Below are positions 9,319 to 18,238 of a stretch of DNA of 64,000 nucleotides, in pieces. A program made the translations under genes and the position numbers. Source of the DNA: Candidatus Latescibacterota bacterium (GTDB taxonomy: Bacteria > Latescibacterota > UBA2968); assembly GCA_022824945.1 (NCBI GenBank), contig JAJDYX010000003.1, positions 124,001-188,000 on the forward strand. Direction: 5' to 3'. The notes beneath the pieces were generated by a model. It ran no database searches. It had not been told where the DNA came from and worked only from the letters and a program-made list of their open reading frames with translations. The number at the start of each line of letters is the position of its first letter. The stretch's first letter is position 1.

Positions 9319-10359
9319 ATGGCAGCCGAAATGTATGCAGGTGCAGAATGGAATCCGGAAAACCCGCGCATGCATATTGGTACACAGCGTTTTTCCACGT
9401 CGGATGAGCATCTCGAATTCCTCGCGCGGTGTGGCGTTACGAATATGGCGCTCAACGATGCCAGGGAAATTACGTCAGATCCAAGTAGCGGCTGGACAGT
9501 GGAAGAGATCGTGGAAAAAAAAGAAAAAGCAGCAAAACACGGCATTACCGTGGAAATGGTGGCATTGCCGGTGCAACACCTCAATGTCGATGGCAGTTTT
9601 GTGCCCGAGTTTATGCGCGGGAATATGAAGGATGGCGAAAAGGAAATCGAGATCGCCTGCGATATGGTGCGCGTTGCCGCAGATGCGGGTATTCCCGCGC
9701 TGAAGTATTTTCTTTGCGAAATGGAAAATCAACGCACGGAAGGCGTTCCACTCGGGCGAGGGGACGTGCGCTATTCCACGTGGGATTTGTCTAAGGCCGA
9801 TGCGGATACGCCGCGGTATGAGGAACCGGTTACAGCGGAACAGAATTGGGAAAATATTACTTTCTTTTTGGAGCGCGTTATTCCCGTTGCCACCGAATGC
9901 AAAGTGCGTATGGCCTGTCACCCGTGCGACCCCTGGTTGCCGCCCGGTTACAAAAGTGTTGATCGCGTGCTGGGTGGATACGATGGGTTCAAGAGTTTTA
10001 TCGATATTTGTCCAAGTCCTTATCACGGTCTCAATCTCTGTCTCGGTTGTATGGCGGAGAGCGTTGTGGATCCGCGCAATGAGGTGGCCGATATTATTCG
10101 CTATTTTGGGGAGAGAAAAAAAATTCATCTTATCCACTTTCGCAATATTACGGGCGGGCGCAACAAGTTTCAGGAGGTTTATCCCGATGAGGGCGATATG
10201 AATATGTTTGTGCTGATGAAAGCGCTCAAGGAGGTGGGCTATCCGCACATGATCGTTCCCGATCACGCGCCAGGCCACACTGCGCAAGGGCATTTCGAGC
10301 AGGCATTCGCCTTCCAGTTTGGTTTTATCAAAGCTCTGCTTCAGGCGGTGGAGATATAA
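9319..10359 (+). CDS. Mannonate dehydratase-like TIM-barrel enzyme
   Basis: 346 residues, similar in layout to UxuA (D-mannonate dehydratase, which makes 2-keto-3-deoxy-gluconate). Family-like segments are M-A-C-H-P-C-D-P-W (UxuA normally has H-P-D-D-P-P), S-P-Y-H-G-L-N-L-C-L-G-C, I-H-L-I-H-F-R-N-I, D-E-G-D-M-N-M and V-P-D-H-A-P. The His/Cys/Asp metal ligands look retained, but the H-P-C-D change near the active site suggests a related acid sugar rather than mannonate. AGGAG 8 bases before the ATG fixes the start. First gene of a closely spaced eight-gene operon. Reaction type is inference. Confidence 0.75.
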   Translation: MAAEMYAGAEWNPENPRMHIGTQRFSTSDEHLEFLARCGVTNMALNDAREITSDPSSGWTVEEIVEKKEKAAKHGITVEMVALPVQHLNVDGSFVPEFMRGNMKDGEKEIEIACDMVRVAADAGIPALKYFLCEMENQRTEGVPLGRGDVRYSTWDLSKADADTPRYEEPVTAEQNWENITFFLERVIPVATECKVRMACHPCDPWLPPGYKSVDRVLGGYDGFKSFIDICPSPYHGLNLCLGCMAESVVDPRNEVADIIRYFGERKKIHLIHFRNITGGRNKFQEVYPDEGDMNMFVLMKALKEVGYPHMIVPDHAPGHTAQGHFEQAFAFQFGFIKALLQAVEI

Positions 10360-10379
10360 ACAAAAGAGGAGTGATATCC

Positions 10380-11384
10380 TTGAGCTATTCGATTCGAGAG
10401 GTTCGAGAGGCGTTGGGGACGTGCAGCCGATTGTCGCTTGCCGATTTGCCCACGCCGTTGATGGATTGCCCGAGGTTGTCCGCAAAATTGGGCGGTCCGC
10501 GCATTCTGGTCAAGCGCGAGGATCAGACGGGGTTGGCGTTTGGGGGAAATAAGGTGCGCGAGTTTGAATATTCCGTGGCACCTGCTGTGGATGAAGGGTA
10601 TGATGTATTGCTCCACGGCGCGGCATCGCAGTCGAATCAATCGCGGTTGACAGCAGCGGTTGCGGCGAGGCTGGGCCTGAAGGCGGTGATGGTGGGGCGC
10701 AAGGATGACCATGCAGATCCCGTGAATGGCAATTTGCTGCTTACGCACCTGTTTGGCGCAGAGGTGCATTTGATTGAGAGCGAGCAGGAGAAGATAGCTG
10801 TTATCGAAAAGTTAAAGGCCGGTGGTCACAGGGTCTATAACACGAGTTCGGATGGGTATTATTATCGCAGCGTGTCTTATGTGGATGGATTTTTGGAATT
10901 GTGGGAGCAGATGCAGACAATGGATGTGATACCCGATGCCATCTATGTGTGTGCGGGCGTGCATACGCATACCGGGCTTGTCGTTGGGGCAAGAGCACTG
11001 GGTGTTGATGTGCGGATTATTGGCATCAGTCCAAGTCCACAGGACGATGAAAAAAAGAATGTGCAACTCGCCGAGGTTGCGAATGAGGTGTGCAAAATTT
11101 TGAATTTGGATCTGAATTTTACGGCAGATGAATTTGAGAGTTATGGCAAATACGCGGGACCGGCTTATGGGGTGCTGACGCCTGGGGCGCGAGAGGCCGT
11201 GTTGTTGGCCGCGCAAACCGAAGGATTGTTGCTCGATCCCGTTTATGCGGGCAAAACTTATGGCGCAATGATTGAGCATATCCGCGAGGGATGGTATCGC
11301 AGGGATCAGACGGTTGTGTTTGTGCATACGGGTGGGACCCCTGCGCTGTTTGCTTATGGTGATGAGTTGTTGGCAACACATTAA
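10380..11384 (+). CDS. PLP-dependent D-cysteine desulfhydrase/ACC deaminase family enzyme
   Basis: 334 residues, fold type II PLP enzyme. The Schiff-base lysine is in F-G-G-N-K-V-R-E, the substrate loop in A-S-Q-S-N-Q-S-R-L-T-A-A, and the PLP-phosphate region in H-T-G-G-T-P-A-L-F-A-Y near the end. Relatives deaminate D-cysteine, 1-aminocyclopropane-1-carboxylate or similar small D-amino acids. The start is uncertain: AGAGGAG sits 8 bases before a TTG at 10380, which I prefer, while an in-frame GTG at 10371 overlaps that ribosome-binding site. Lies 20 bp after the dehydratase-like gene. Confidence 0.85.
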   Translation: MSYSIREVREALGTCSRLSLADLPTPLMDCPRLSAKLGGPRILVKREDQTGLAFGGNKVREFEYSVAPAVDEGYDVLLHGAASQSNQSRLTAAVAARLGLKAVMVGRKDDHADPVNGNLLLTHLFGAEVHLIESEQEKIAVIEKLKAGGHRVYNTSSDGYYYRSVSYVDGFLELWEQMQTMDVIPDAIYVCAGVHTHTGLVVGARALGVDVRIIGISPSPQDDEKKNVQLAEVANEVCKILNLDLNFTADEFESYGKYAGPAYGVLTPGAREAVLLAAQTEGLLLDPVYAGKTYGAMIEHIREGWYRRDQTVVFVHTGGTPALFAYGDELLATH

Positions 11385-11400
11385 GGAAAGGATTTGAGCG

Positions 11401-13173
11401 ATGCAATCTGAATCTGACCGCCGCGACCAGAGTGTGCTTTACGAACCCAATGAGCGGCCTCCAAATACCATCGCTTTCGCGCTTGGATTTCAGGCTGCTA
11501 TGCTCTGTATTGCGGGCATTGTGATCACGCCGGTCATCGTGGTGAGGGCTGCGGGTGGGGGGGAGCCTTATCTGTCGTGGGCGGTTTTTGGTGCGCTTTT
11601 GGTCAGTGGGTTGACCACGGTGTTGCAGGCTGTGCGCGTTGGACGCATTGGCGCTGGCTATGTTCTCCTCATGGGTACTTCTGGCGCGTTTATCGCGGTT
11701 TGTGTGACAGCACTTGCCAAGGGCGGTCCGGCGATGCTCGCGACCTTGGTCGTCATCTCGTCGTTGTTCCAATTCGCGCTCTCGACGCGGCTTTCGCTGT
11801 TGCGACGAATCATTACGCCAACCGTGGCTGGAACGGTGATTATGTTGATCGCGGTGACCGTTATGCCGATCGTCTTTGATATGTTGGCCGATGTGCCCGA
11901 AGGTACGCCCTCGGCTGCCGCGCCCGCGTGTGCTATCGCAACCTTGTTCGTCATCGTGGTGCTCGCGTTGCGGGTTTCGGGTGTATGGCGCCTTTGGGTG
12001 CCAATCATCGGGATCGTTGTGGGATGCATTGTCGCTTCGTTTTTTGGGCTGTACGACATCCAGCGCGTTATCGAAGCTCCCTGGATTGGTTTTCCCGCAG
12101 GTGGCGGCTGGCCTGGTTTTGATCTCAGCTTTGGTCCGGTTTTCTGGTCGCTTCTTCCCGCTTTCATATTTGTGACCCTGGTCGGTGCGATCGAAACAAT
12201 AGGCGATTCTATCGCGATTCAGAAGGTTTCGTGGCGCACGCCTCGCGCGCCCGATTTTCGGGCGGTGCAGGGCGCTGTCACCGCAGATGGCGTGGGCAAC
12301 TTGCTTTCTGGCATTGCCGGAACAGTTCCAAACACGACCTACTCGTCAAGTGTTTCAATCACGGAACTCACCGGCGTTGCCGCGCGCGGTGTCGGCGTGT
12401 GTATTGGCATCGTATTTGTGGCGGCGTCCTTTCTGCCCAAGGTGTCGGCCCTCCTTCTGGCAATTCCCAATCCCGTGGTTGGGGCCTATGTGACGGTGCT
12501 GCTGGCACTTCTCTTTGTTGTGGGTATGCGGATCATCGTTCAGGATGGGGTAGATTATCGCAAGGCGATGATCGCGGGAATCGCATTCTGGATTGGCGCG
12601 GGATTTCAGGATCAGGCCATTTTTGCGGAATATCTCGGCGAGTGGTGGGGGGCACTGCTCGGCAATGGGATGACGGCTGGCGGCCTCACGGCGATTTTCC
12701 TGACGCTGTTTATGGAGTTGACAGCACCGCGCCGGCAGCGCATTGAGACAGCGCTCACTGTCGAGGCTTTGCCAGAGATTATGGCTTTCCTCGAAAAATT
12801 CGCTTCGCGCAGGGGTTGGGACGCCGGGATGACGAATCGTCTCTGTCTATCTGCCGAAGAAACCCTCCTGATTCTCATTCAGCAAGGGGAGGGCGAACAG
12901 GCGGAGAAACGCTTGCTTTTAATTGTGCGCAGCGATGGGAGCGATGGCGCAGAACTCGAGTTTATCGCTTCGACGGGTGAAGGAAATATTGAGGACCGCA
13001 TGGCCTATCTTAGAGAACAGACAGAAGAGATGCCGATAGAGCATGAAATCTCGCTGCGATTGCTTCAGCATTTCACGTCGTCTGTGCGCCACCAGCAGTA
13101 TCACGATGCGGATATTGTAACGGTTCGCGTTGAGGCTCCGGTGGGGGATAGAAAAGAAAAAGAAGACGAATAA
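11401..13173 (+). CDS. SLC23/NCS2-type nucleobase permease with extra C-terminal cytosolic domain
   Basis: 590 residues. Residues about 20-440 form a membrane domain of the xanthine/uracil permease (NCS2) kind, with V-G-A-I-E-T-I-G-D near the substrate-binding helix and the typical S-G-I-A-G-T-V-P-N-T-T-Y-S-S-S-V loop. Residues about 445-580 are a soluble extension, with E-A-L-P-E-I-M-A-F-L-E-K-F-A and R-L-C-L-S-A-E-E-T-L-L, reminiscent of RsbW-like HATPase_c_2 domains; the expected N-box asparagine is not seen. The extension is unusual for this transporter family. Gap to the preceding gene is 16 bp. Substrate unknown. Confidence 0.8.
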   Translation: MQSESDRRDQSVLYEPNERPPNTIAFALGFQAAMLCIAGIVITPVIVVRAAGGGEPYLSWAVFGALLVSGLTTVLQAVRVGRIGAGYVLLMGTSGAFIAVCVTALAKGGPAMLATLVVISSLFQFALSTRLSLLRRIITPTVAGTVIMLIAVTVMPIVFDMLADVPEGTPSAAAPACAIATLFVIVVLALRVSGVWRLWVPIIGIVVGCIVASFFGLYDIQRVIEAPWIGFPAGGGWPGFDLSFGPVFWSLLPAFIFVTLVGAIETIGDSIAIQKVSWRTPRAPDFRAVQGAVTADGVGNLLSGIAGTVPNTTYSSSVSITELTGVAARGVGVCIGIVFVAASFLPKVSALLLAIPNPVVGAYVTVLLALLFVVGMRIIVQDGVDYRKAMIAGIAFWIGAGFQDQAIFAEYLGEWWGALLGNGMTAGGLTAIFLTLFMELTAPRRQRIETALTVEALPEIMAFLEKFASRRGWDAGMTNRLCLSAEETLLILIQQGEGEQAEKRLLLIVRSDGSDGAELEFIASTGEGNIEDRMAYLREQTEEMPIEHEISLRLLQHFTSSVRHQQYHDADIVTVRVEAPVGDRKEKEDE

Positions 13174-13198
13174 TTACCTAAAAATTCAGAGGTCTAAT

Positions 13199-13687
13199 AT
13201 GGCGGATTTTAAGACAATGGTCGCAGATGTGGGTGCGTTGCTAAAAGAAAAGGGGCAGACCGTGTCGGTGGCAGAGTCGTCGTCGGGTGGCATCATTTCT
13301 GCAGCTCTTTTGGCTGTGCCGGGGGCTTCGGCTTATTTTAAGGGCGGTGGGGTGTGTTATACGGGTGACTCTAAGCAAATATTGATGGCTGTTTCAGATG
13401 CGGCAATGGGCGAGGCGCGGGCTGCGACAAAGACGCATGCACTGCATCTGGCTCGCGCTGCGCGCGAACGTTTGGGGGCGGACTGGGGTATCGGCGAGAC
13501 GGGTGCGGCTGGTCCGACGGGAAATCGGTACGGCGATCCGCCCGGTCATACGTGTATCGGCGTTGTGGGGCCAGATACCGAGTGTGCGATTGCGGTCGCG
13601 ACGGGTAGCGAGAACCGGGGTGAGAATATGGAGGTGTTTGCCCGCGAAGCATTGGACCTGCTGGCCGAATGTTTGCAGCGGGATTGA
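13199..13687 (+). CDS. CinA C-terminal domain protein (NMN amidohydrolase-like)
   Basis: 162 residues corresponding only to the CinA C-terminal (PncC) domain, which in characterised members deamidates nicotinamide mononucleotide. A-E-S-S-S-G-G and Y-F-K-G-G-G-V-C-Y match the family's A-E-S-x-T-G-G and G-G-x-x-x-Y blocks; G-E-T-G-A-A-G-P-T-G-N matches the G-x-A-G-P region. The nucleophile serine is offset relative to the usual A-E-S-C-T-G-G. The ATG at 13199 follows AGAGG. Its place inside a catabolic operon suggests it may act on another amide; this is inference. Confidence 0.8.
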   Translation: MADFKTMVADVGALLKEKGQTVSVAESSSGGIISAALLAVPGASAYFKGGGVCYTGDSKQILMAVSDAAMGEARAATKTHALHLARAARERLGADWGIGETGAAGPTGNRYGDPPGHTCIGVVGPDTECAIAVATGSENRGENMEVFAREALDLLAECLQRD

Positions 13688-13701
13688 TCAAGGAGGAGGG
13701 T

Positions 13702-14955
13702 ATGGCAGAGTTAGCGCTGTTGGGTGGCGAGCGTGAGGTAAAAGAAAAGGATGATATTTTATGGCCGATGTACGATGCGGCCGAGAAAGATGCGCTTATT
13801 GAAGTGCTGGAGAGCCGGGCGTGGTACAATTCCTCAAAGTGCCAGGAGTTTGAAGAGACGTTTGCGGCATTTCAAGATGCGAAATACGGGATCGCGTGTA
13901 CTGGCGGCACTGTGGCTCTGGAGATGATTTGTCGCGGGGCGGGTATTGGTGTAGGCGATGAGGTGATTACGAGTGCATATACGTTTATCGGTACGTGTTC
14001 GGGGATTCTAAAAGCAGGTGCTACGGTTGTTTTTTGCGATATAGACCCGGATACCAATAATCTCGATGTGGCGGAGGTCGAGAGCCTTATTACAGATCGC
14101 ACGAAGGGGATTATGCCAGTGCATTTTGGCGGGTTGGCGTGCGATCTCCAGCGGTTGTTGGATATTGCCGAGCGTCACAATCTCGCGATTTTAGAAGATG
14201 CGGCGCACGGATGGGGATCGACTTATCGGGATCGCGGGCTGGGCAGTTGGGGACTGGCTTCGGGATTTTCTTTTCAGCAGAGCAAAAATATGACGGGTGG
14301 AGATGGGGGCATTGCCCTGACCAATGACGAGGCAGTTGCCGATGCAATTGGCTGTGCGACCAATGTCGGGCGGTCGCGGTATGGTCGTACGGAGGAATCT
14401 CGACAATGGGGCGGTAACCATCGGATGACGGAGTTTGTCGCTGCGGTCCTATTGTGCCAGTTGAAGCGCATTCCCGAGCATACGGAGATTCGCGAGCAAA
14501 ATGGGGCGATGTTGACGCGCACGTTGTCGGAAGTTGAGGGTATTGAGCCGATTCACCGGTTGGAAGATGCTACCCGCGTCAACTGGCATGTGTATGGTGC
14601 GAGGTATTTATCCGAGGCGTTTGATGGCGTTTCACGCGATGCATTTGTCAGGGCGATGCGCGCTGAAGGGGTACCGGTGAGTACGGGATACGAGGTGCCG
14701 GTTTACAAGCATCCGGTTTTTCAAGAGGATTGGAAAGCCCGCGATTACACGCCTTTTGCGTGGACAGATGCGGCGCAGGATTATCGCTCGTTGCATTTGC
14801 CAAAGGTCGAGCAGTATTGCCAGGAACGGCTGTCGATAAGCCAGAGGGCTTTGCTGGCTTCTGAAACGCGGATGCGGGATATGTCGCGCGCATTTGTCAA
14901 GGTGCGCGAAAATGCAGATAAGCTTCGGGATTGGGAGAGAAGTAATCACAGATAG
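13702..14955 (+). CDS. DegT/DnrJ/EryC1/StrS-family aminotransferase
   Basis: 417 residues, fold type I PLP enzyme of the sugar aminotransferase family. The Schiff-base lysine is in F-S-F-Q-Q-S-K-N-M-T-G-G-D-G-G; E-D-A-A-H-G-W-G-S contains the PLP-stacking aspartate and histidine; C-T-G-G-T-V-A-L-E binds the phosphate. Relatives transaminate nucleotide-linked ketosugars or free ketosugars (scyllo-inosose, 3-keto sugars). The ATG at 13702 has AAGGAGGAG a few bases upstream. Likely acts on a keto-sugar made or consumed in the same operon. Confidence 0.9.
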   Translation: MAELALLGGEREVKEKDDILWPMYDAAEKDALIEVLESRAWYNSSKCQEFEETFAAFQDAKYGIACTGGTVALEMICRGAGIGVGDEVITSAYTFIGTCSGILKAGATVVFCDIDPDTNNLDVAEVESLITDRTKGIMPVHFGGLACDLQRLLDIAERHNLAILEDAAHGWGSTYRDRGLGSWGLASGFSFQQSKNMTGGDGGIALTNDEAVADAIGCATNVGRSRYGRTEESRQWGGNHRMTEFVAAVLLCQLKRIPEHTEIREQNGAMLTRTLSEVEGIEPIHRLEDATRVNWHVYGARYLSEAFDGVSRDAFVRAMRAEGVPVSTGYEVPVYKHPVFQEDWKARDYTPFAWTDAAQDYRSLHLPKVEQYCQERLSISQRALLASETRMRDMSRAFVKVRENADKLRDWERSNHR

Positions 14956-14966
14956 AGGAGAAGATC

Positions 14967-15686
14967 ATGTTTGAAAATGCAATTGGACTAAAACAGAAAT
15001 ACCGCAATGGTGAACGCATTCTTGGTGTGTCTATGGCACCGAATACGCCGCCGGATCGATTTGATCAGATTATGGATAAAGATGATTACGATTTCGTGTC
15101 TATTGACAGTCAGCATACGCCGTTGAGCGAAGAGCGCATTGCGGCGTTTTGCGATATGGCTGCGGAGCGAGATGTGTTTGTGCAGTTTCGAATTAAACAC
15201 ACGCGCAATGCCTATTTGATTGGCAATTATCTCGATTTGGGTCCGTGTGGGATCGAGATTCCGCAGACCGAGTTGGAAGAGACGGTTGATGATGCGTTGC
15301 ACTATTTTTATTATCCGCCGGCTGGCGGGCGCAGTTTTGGCGGGGGACATCGGCGAGGCGCGGAAGGTAAAGAGGCAGAGGAGTACGCGGATTGGTGGAA
15401 TAGCTTTGGGATTTTGTGGTTGCAGATTGAGTCGGTAGAGGCCGCAACGCGCGGGCATTTGCTCGCGAAGGCGGGTGTGGATTGTTTGTCGATGGGTCCG
15501 ACGGATTTGTCTATGAGCATTAAGGCACATCCGCAACACTGGCTGAAATCTGTGGATGATACGATCGCGTATTTGTGCAGGTCTTTGGAAGGGACTGGTG
15601 TGGCGGTCTGTCATCGCAACCGCACACCGGATACGCGCGAGAAATACGCCGATATGGGGGTGACGGTTTTTTTGGAGAGTGCTTAA
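14967..15686 (+). CDS. HpcH/HpaI aldolase-family protein
   Basis: 239 residues, class II metal-dependent pyruvate aldolase fold related to 2-keto-3-deoxy-L-rhamnonate and 4-hydroxy-2-oxo-heptanedioate aldolases. The family start G-V-S-M-A-P-N-T-P-P is followed by F-V-S-I-D-S-Q-H (catalytic histidine region). I-E-I-P-Q-T-E, I-L-W-L-Q-I-E-S-V-E-A and L-S-M-G-P-T-D-L-S-M are the metal and substrate strands. The aldolase would fit cleavage of a 2-keto-3-deoxy acid produced by the dehydratase-like first gene of the operon. That link is inference; the family call is firm. Confidence 0.88.
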   Translation: MFENAIGLKQKYRNGERILGVSMAPNTPPDRFDQIMDKDDYDFVSIDSQHTPLSEERIAAFCDMAAERDVFVQFRIKHTRNAYLIGNYLDLGPCGIEIPQTELEETVDDALHYFYYPPAGGRSFGGGHRRGAEGKEAEEYADWWNSFGILWLQIESVEAATRGHLLAKAGVDCLSMGPTDLSMSIKAHPQHWLKSVDDTIAYLCRSLEGTGVAVCHRNRTPDTREKYADMGVTVFLESA

Positions 15687-15706
15687 TGAAGTAGGAGGGT
15701 GATGTT

Positions 15707-16939
15707 ATGCCTGCTATGCCAGCGAGAGAGATTCAGTTGCCCGATGCGCCGCGAGATGAGGTGAATGCTGCGGATTTTTTTGATCGGGAATCTATGACCT
15801 GTGGGTTGGAAGAAGCGGTTGCATCGTTGCCAGAGAGCGGTGGTAGGGTACGTGTTCCTTCGGGTACGTATCTTTTGCGCAAGACGCTTTACGTGCCCAG
15901 TCGGGTGAGTCTGATCGGCGATGGGCCAGCGACTGTGTTGCGGATTCGGCCTTTGCAGGTGGCTTATCTGTCAAAGGATATTCGCAAAGGTGGTCGGGTG
16001 CTGACCTGTAAGACTGCGCCGCCTTTTCGCGTGGGTGAGGGGATTGGGGTTTGCGACGATAAGCACAGGGGATGGTGGGGTACGCACGGGGAGGTCGAGC
16101 GGGTTGTGGGCAATCGCGTGTGGATGAGTGTGCCGTTTAATCGGCGATTGTTGGTGCGCGACAATGCCCGGGTGGTGAATCTGTTTCCCTGTATATGGGC
16201 AGAGGGTGAGACGGATATTGAGATAAGGGATTTGACGATTAAGGGTCCCGACGATTACGAGGGTGATTGGTGGGATTTTACGTATTCGGCGGTGCATATT
16301 GTGGGCTGTGAGCGCGTGCGGGTGCTGAATTGTTCGGTGTTTGGATGGCCCAGCGATGGGTTTGGGATTCAGCGCGGTTGCGATGCCCAGGTGGCGCATT
16401 GTCAGGCACACGGGTGTCGCGGGCATGGTTTTCATCCCGGAACGGGGTTGGCGCGAAGTGTGTGGTCGCACAATATCGGGAAGGGAAATGGGGGGGATGG
16501 GTATTATTTTTGCGCGCGTGTGCATCATTCGGTGTGTAGCGATAGCGTGTTTTCCGAAAATGGACAACACGGGATTGGCGGTGTTGCAAATGGTGGGGAT
16601 CACCACAATATTGTGAGTAATAATGTGTGTTCGTACAATGGGATGTGCGGGATAGATGCCAATAGGGGGGATGAGCAGGTGATTACGGGGAATTTGTTGC
16701 TGAGCAATTCCCGGGCGAAAAAGGGAGAATACCCCGGTATCCGCGTACACGATTTGACGCATTCGATTATGCAGGGCAATCGGTGTGCAGATGATCAGGA
16801 AAAGCCGACGCAGTTGAAGGGTATTGAGGAGAGTGGTGAGAGCGACTATAATTTGATTAGCGGTAATTTGTGTGTGGGGATGGATAAGGCTGTTGCTGTT
16901 GTGGGTAGAAATAGCCGGGCAGAGGGGAATTTGGTTTGA
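15707..16939 (+). CDS. Right-handed parallel beta-helix protein (pectate lyase/epimerase-like)
   Basis: 410 residues. An N-terminal pectin-lyase-fold cap (L-P-E-S-G-G-R-V-R-V-P-S-G-T-Y with L-I-G-D-G-P-A-T-V-L after it) leads into successive beta-helix rungs rich in G, N, H and V between residues about 150 and 400. No signal peptide is visible, which is odd for a polysaccharide lyase and suggests a cytosolic epimerase or lyase acting on an imported sugar. GGAGG lies 8 bases before the ATG. I cannot identify catalytic residues with confidence. Confidence 0.75.
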   Translation: MPAMPAREIQLPDAPRDEVNAADFFDRESMTCGLEEAVASLPESGGRVRVPSGTYLLRKTLYVPSRVSLIGDGPATVLRIRPLQVAYLSKDIRKGGRVLTCKTAPPFRVGEGIGVCDDKHRGWWGTHGEVERVVGNRVWMSVPFNRRLLVRDNARVVNLFPCIWAEGETDIEIRDLTIKGPDDYEGDWWDFTYSAVHIVGCERVRVLNCSVFGWPSDGFGIQRGCDAQVAHCQAHGCRGHGFHPGTGLARSVWSHNIGKGNGGDGYYFCARVHHSVCSDSVFSENGQHGIGGVANGGDHHNIVSNNVCSYNGMCGIDANRGDEQVITGNLLLSNSRAKKGEYPGIRVHDLTHSIMQGNRCADDQEKPTQLKGIEESGESDYNLISGNLCVGMDKAVAVVGRNSRAEGNLV

Positions 16940-16952
16940 TAGGAGATGAATC

Positions 16953-17741
16953 ATGCTAACAGAAGAGCAGGTGGCGGAGTTTCACGAAAATGGGTTTTTG
17001 AATGGGGGACCGGTGCTGGACGACGCGCAGGTCGAGGTGTTGCGCGAGGAATTGTACCGGGTGATTGAGAGTAAAGACCGCGATGATATGTCGCAGCCGG
17101 TTTTGTTGCGCAATTTGGGCGGTAATGATGCGGCGCCGGTCTGGCAGATTGTGAATATCTGGGAGGCGAGTGAGGCGTTTGAGAATTTGATGTATTCAGA
17201 GAAGATTGTAGAGGAGATGGCGCAGTTGACCGGGGCGACGGAGTTGCGTATCTGGCACGATCAGATTCAGTACAAGCCCGCTGAAATTGGGGGGACGACC
17301 GGATGGCACCAGGACGCGCCGCTGTGGCCGATTATTCGACCGATGACAGAGGTGAGCGCGTGGGTGGCATTGGACGATGTGGATGTGGAAAATGGGTGTA
17401 TGAGTATGGTGCCGGGTTCGCACAAGTGGGGCAATCAGATTGCGTTTGTGCGACAGGTAAAGGATTTTGACGCGATGCCGTCAGAGTTTGAAGGTCAGTC
17501 TATATCGGTTGTGCGCCGACCGGTGAAAAAGGGAGAGGTGCATTATCACCACGCTCTGACCTGGCACGGTTCTCACGACAATCGCAGCAAGCGACCCCGA
17601 CGCGCGATTGCGATTCACTATATGACGCAGGATACGTATTACGATGCGAGCGGCAATCATGTGATGAAGGAATTTGTAACCGTGGAAGATGGCGAGATTT
17701 TGCGGGGGGAACATTTTCCAACGGTGTGGAGGGCTGAGTAA
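16953..17741 (+). CDS. Phytanoyl-CoA dioxygenase (PhyH)-family protein
   Basis: 262 residues, Fe(II)/2-oxoglutarate dioxygenase of the PhyH family. T-G-W-H-Q-D-A-P supplies the HxD part of the iron triad, W-H-G-S-H-D-N the distal histidine, and R-P-R-R-A-I-A-I-H-Y the 2-oxoglutarate-binding arginine. The N-terminal L-T-E-E-Q-V-A-E-F-H-E-N-G-F is typical. Last gene of the operon starting at 9319; the convergent GNAT gene ends only 4 bp away. Bacterial PhyH enzymes hydroxylate many small molecules, so the substrate cannot be named. Confidence 0.9.
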   Translation: MLTEEQVAEFHENGFLNGGPVLDDAQVEVLREELYRVIESKDRDDMSQPVLLRNLGGNDAAPVWQIVNIWEASEAFENLMYSEKIVEEMAQLTGATELRIWHDQIQYKPAEIGGTTGWHQDAPLWPIIRPMTEVSAWVALDDVDVENGCMSMVPGSHKWGNQIAFVRQVKDFDAMPSEFEGQSISVVRRPVKKGEVHYHHALTWHGSHDNRSKRPRRAIAIHYMTQDTYYDASGNHVMKEFVTVEDGEILRGEHFPTVWRAE

Positions 17742-17745
17742 ATAA

Positions 17746-18225
17746 CTACACTTTGCGGTCTTTCAACGGCATTGCGTAGTGGATTTGTCGGGCGACTGCG
17801 GTAAAGCCCGAGCGCGGATAAAAGTTCTGTCCAACGGGATTCTGGTCGAGGGTTTCGATTTTTGCTACGGCCATTTCCTGTTCTTCAAAATAGTCAAAGG
17901 CGGCTGTCATCAATGCTTTGCCGATTCCTTTGCCCTGGTATTCGGGCAAGACGGCGAGGTTGGGTATGCCGCCTATTTTGCTTTCATGGTCAATGCGCGT
18001 GGTGATGTAGGCCGCGACTTTGCCGTTGTCTTCCCAAACGAAGATGCCATCGGCATTGGCGGCTACGTCCGCGTCTATGTGTTTGGCTTTGCGTTCTCTC
18101 CAATCTGTGTCGGCAAATTGACCGAAGTTTTTTTCGATATTCTGGTCAATCGATACCCCATCAAAGCAGATGACGGTGATTTTTTTGAGGGCGTCGAGGT
18201 CTTCGGGGCGGTATTTTCGGATCAT
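17746..18225 (-). CDS. GNAT-family N-acetyltransferase
   Basis: 159 residues. I-R-K-Y-R-P-E-D-L-D at the start and the acetyl-CoA loop Y-Q-G-K-G-I-G-K-A-L at about residues 101-110 define a GNAT enzyme; F-Y-P-R-S-G-F matches motif B. An in-frame ATG 7 codons upstream lies inside a preceding small gene, whereas the ATG at 18225 has AAAGGA about 9 bases upstream, so I use the latter. It is the last gene of a minus-strand set with the symporter and glycosidase genes. Acceptor unknown. Confidence 0.82.
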   Translation of the reverse strand: MIRKYRPEDLDALKKITVICFDGVSIDQNIEKNFGQFADTDWRERKAKHIDADVAANADGIFVWEDNGKVAAYITTRIDHESKIGGIPNLAVLPEYQGKGIGKALMTAAFDYFEEQEMAVAKIETLDQNPVGQNFYPRSGFTAVARQIHYAMPLKDRKV

Positions 18226-18238
18226 TGGGATAAGTCCT

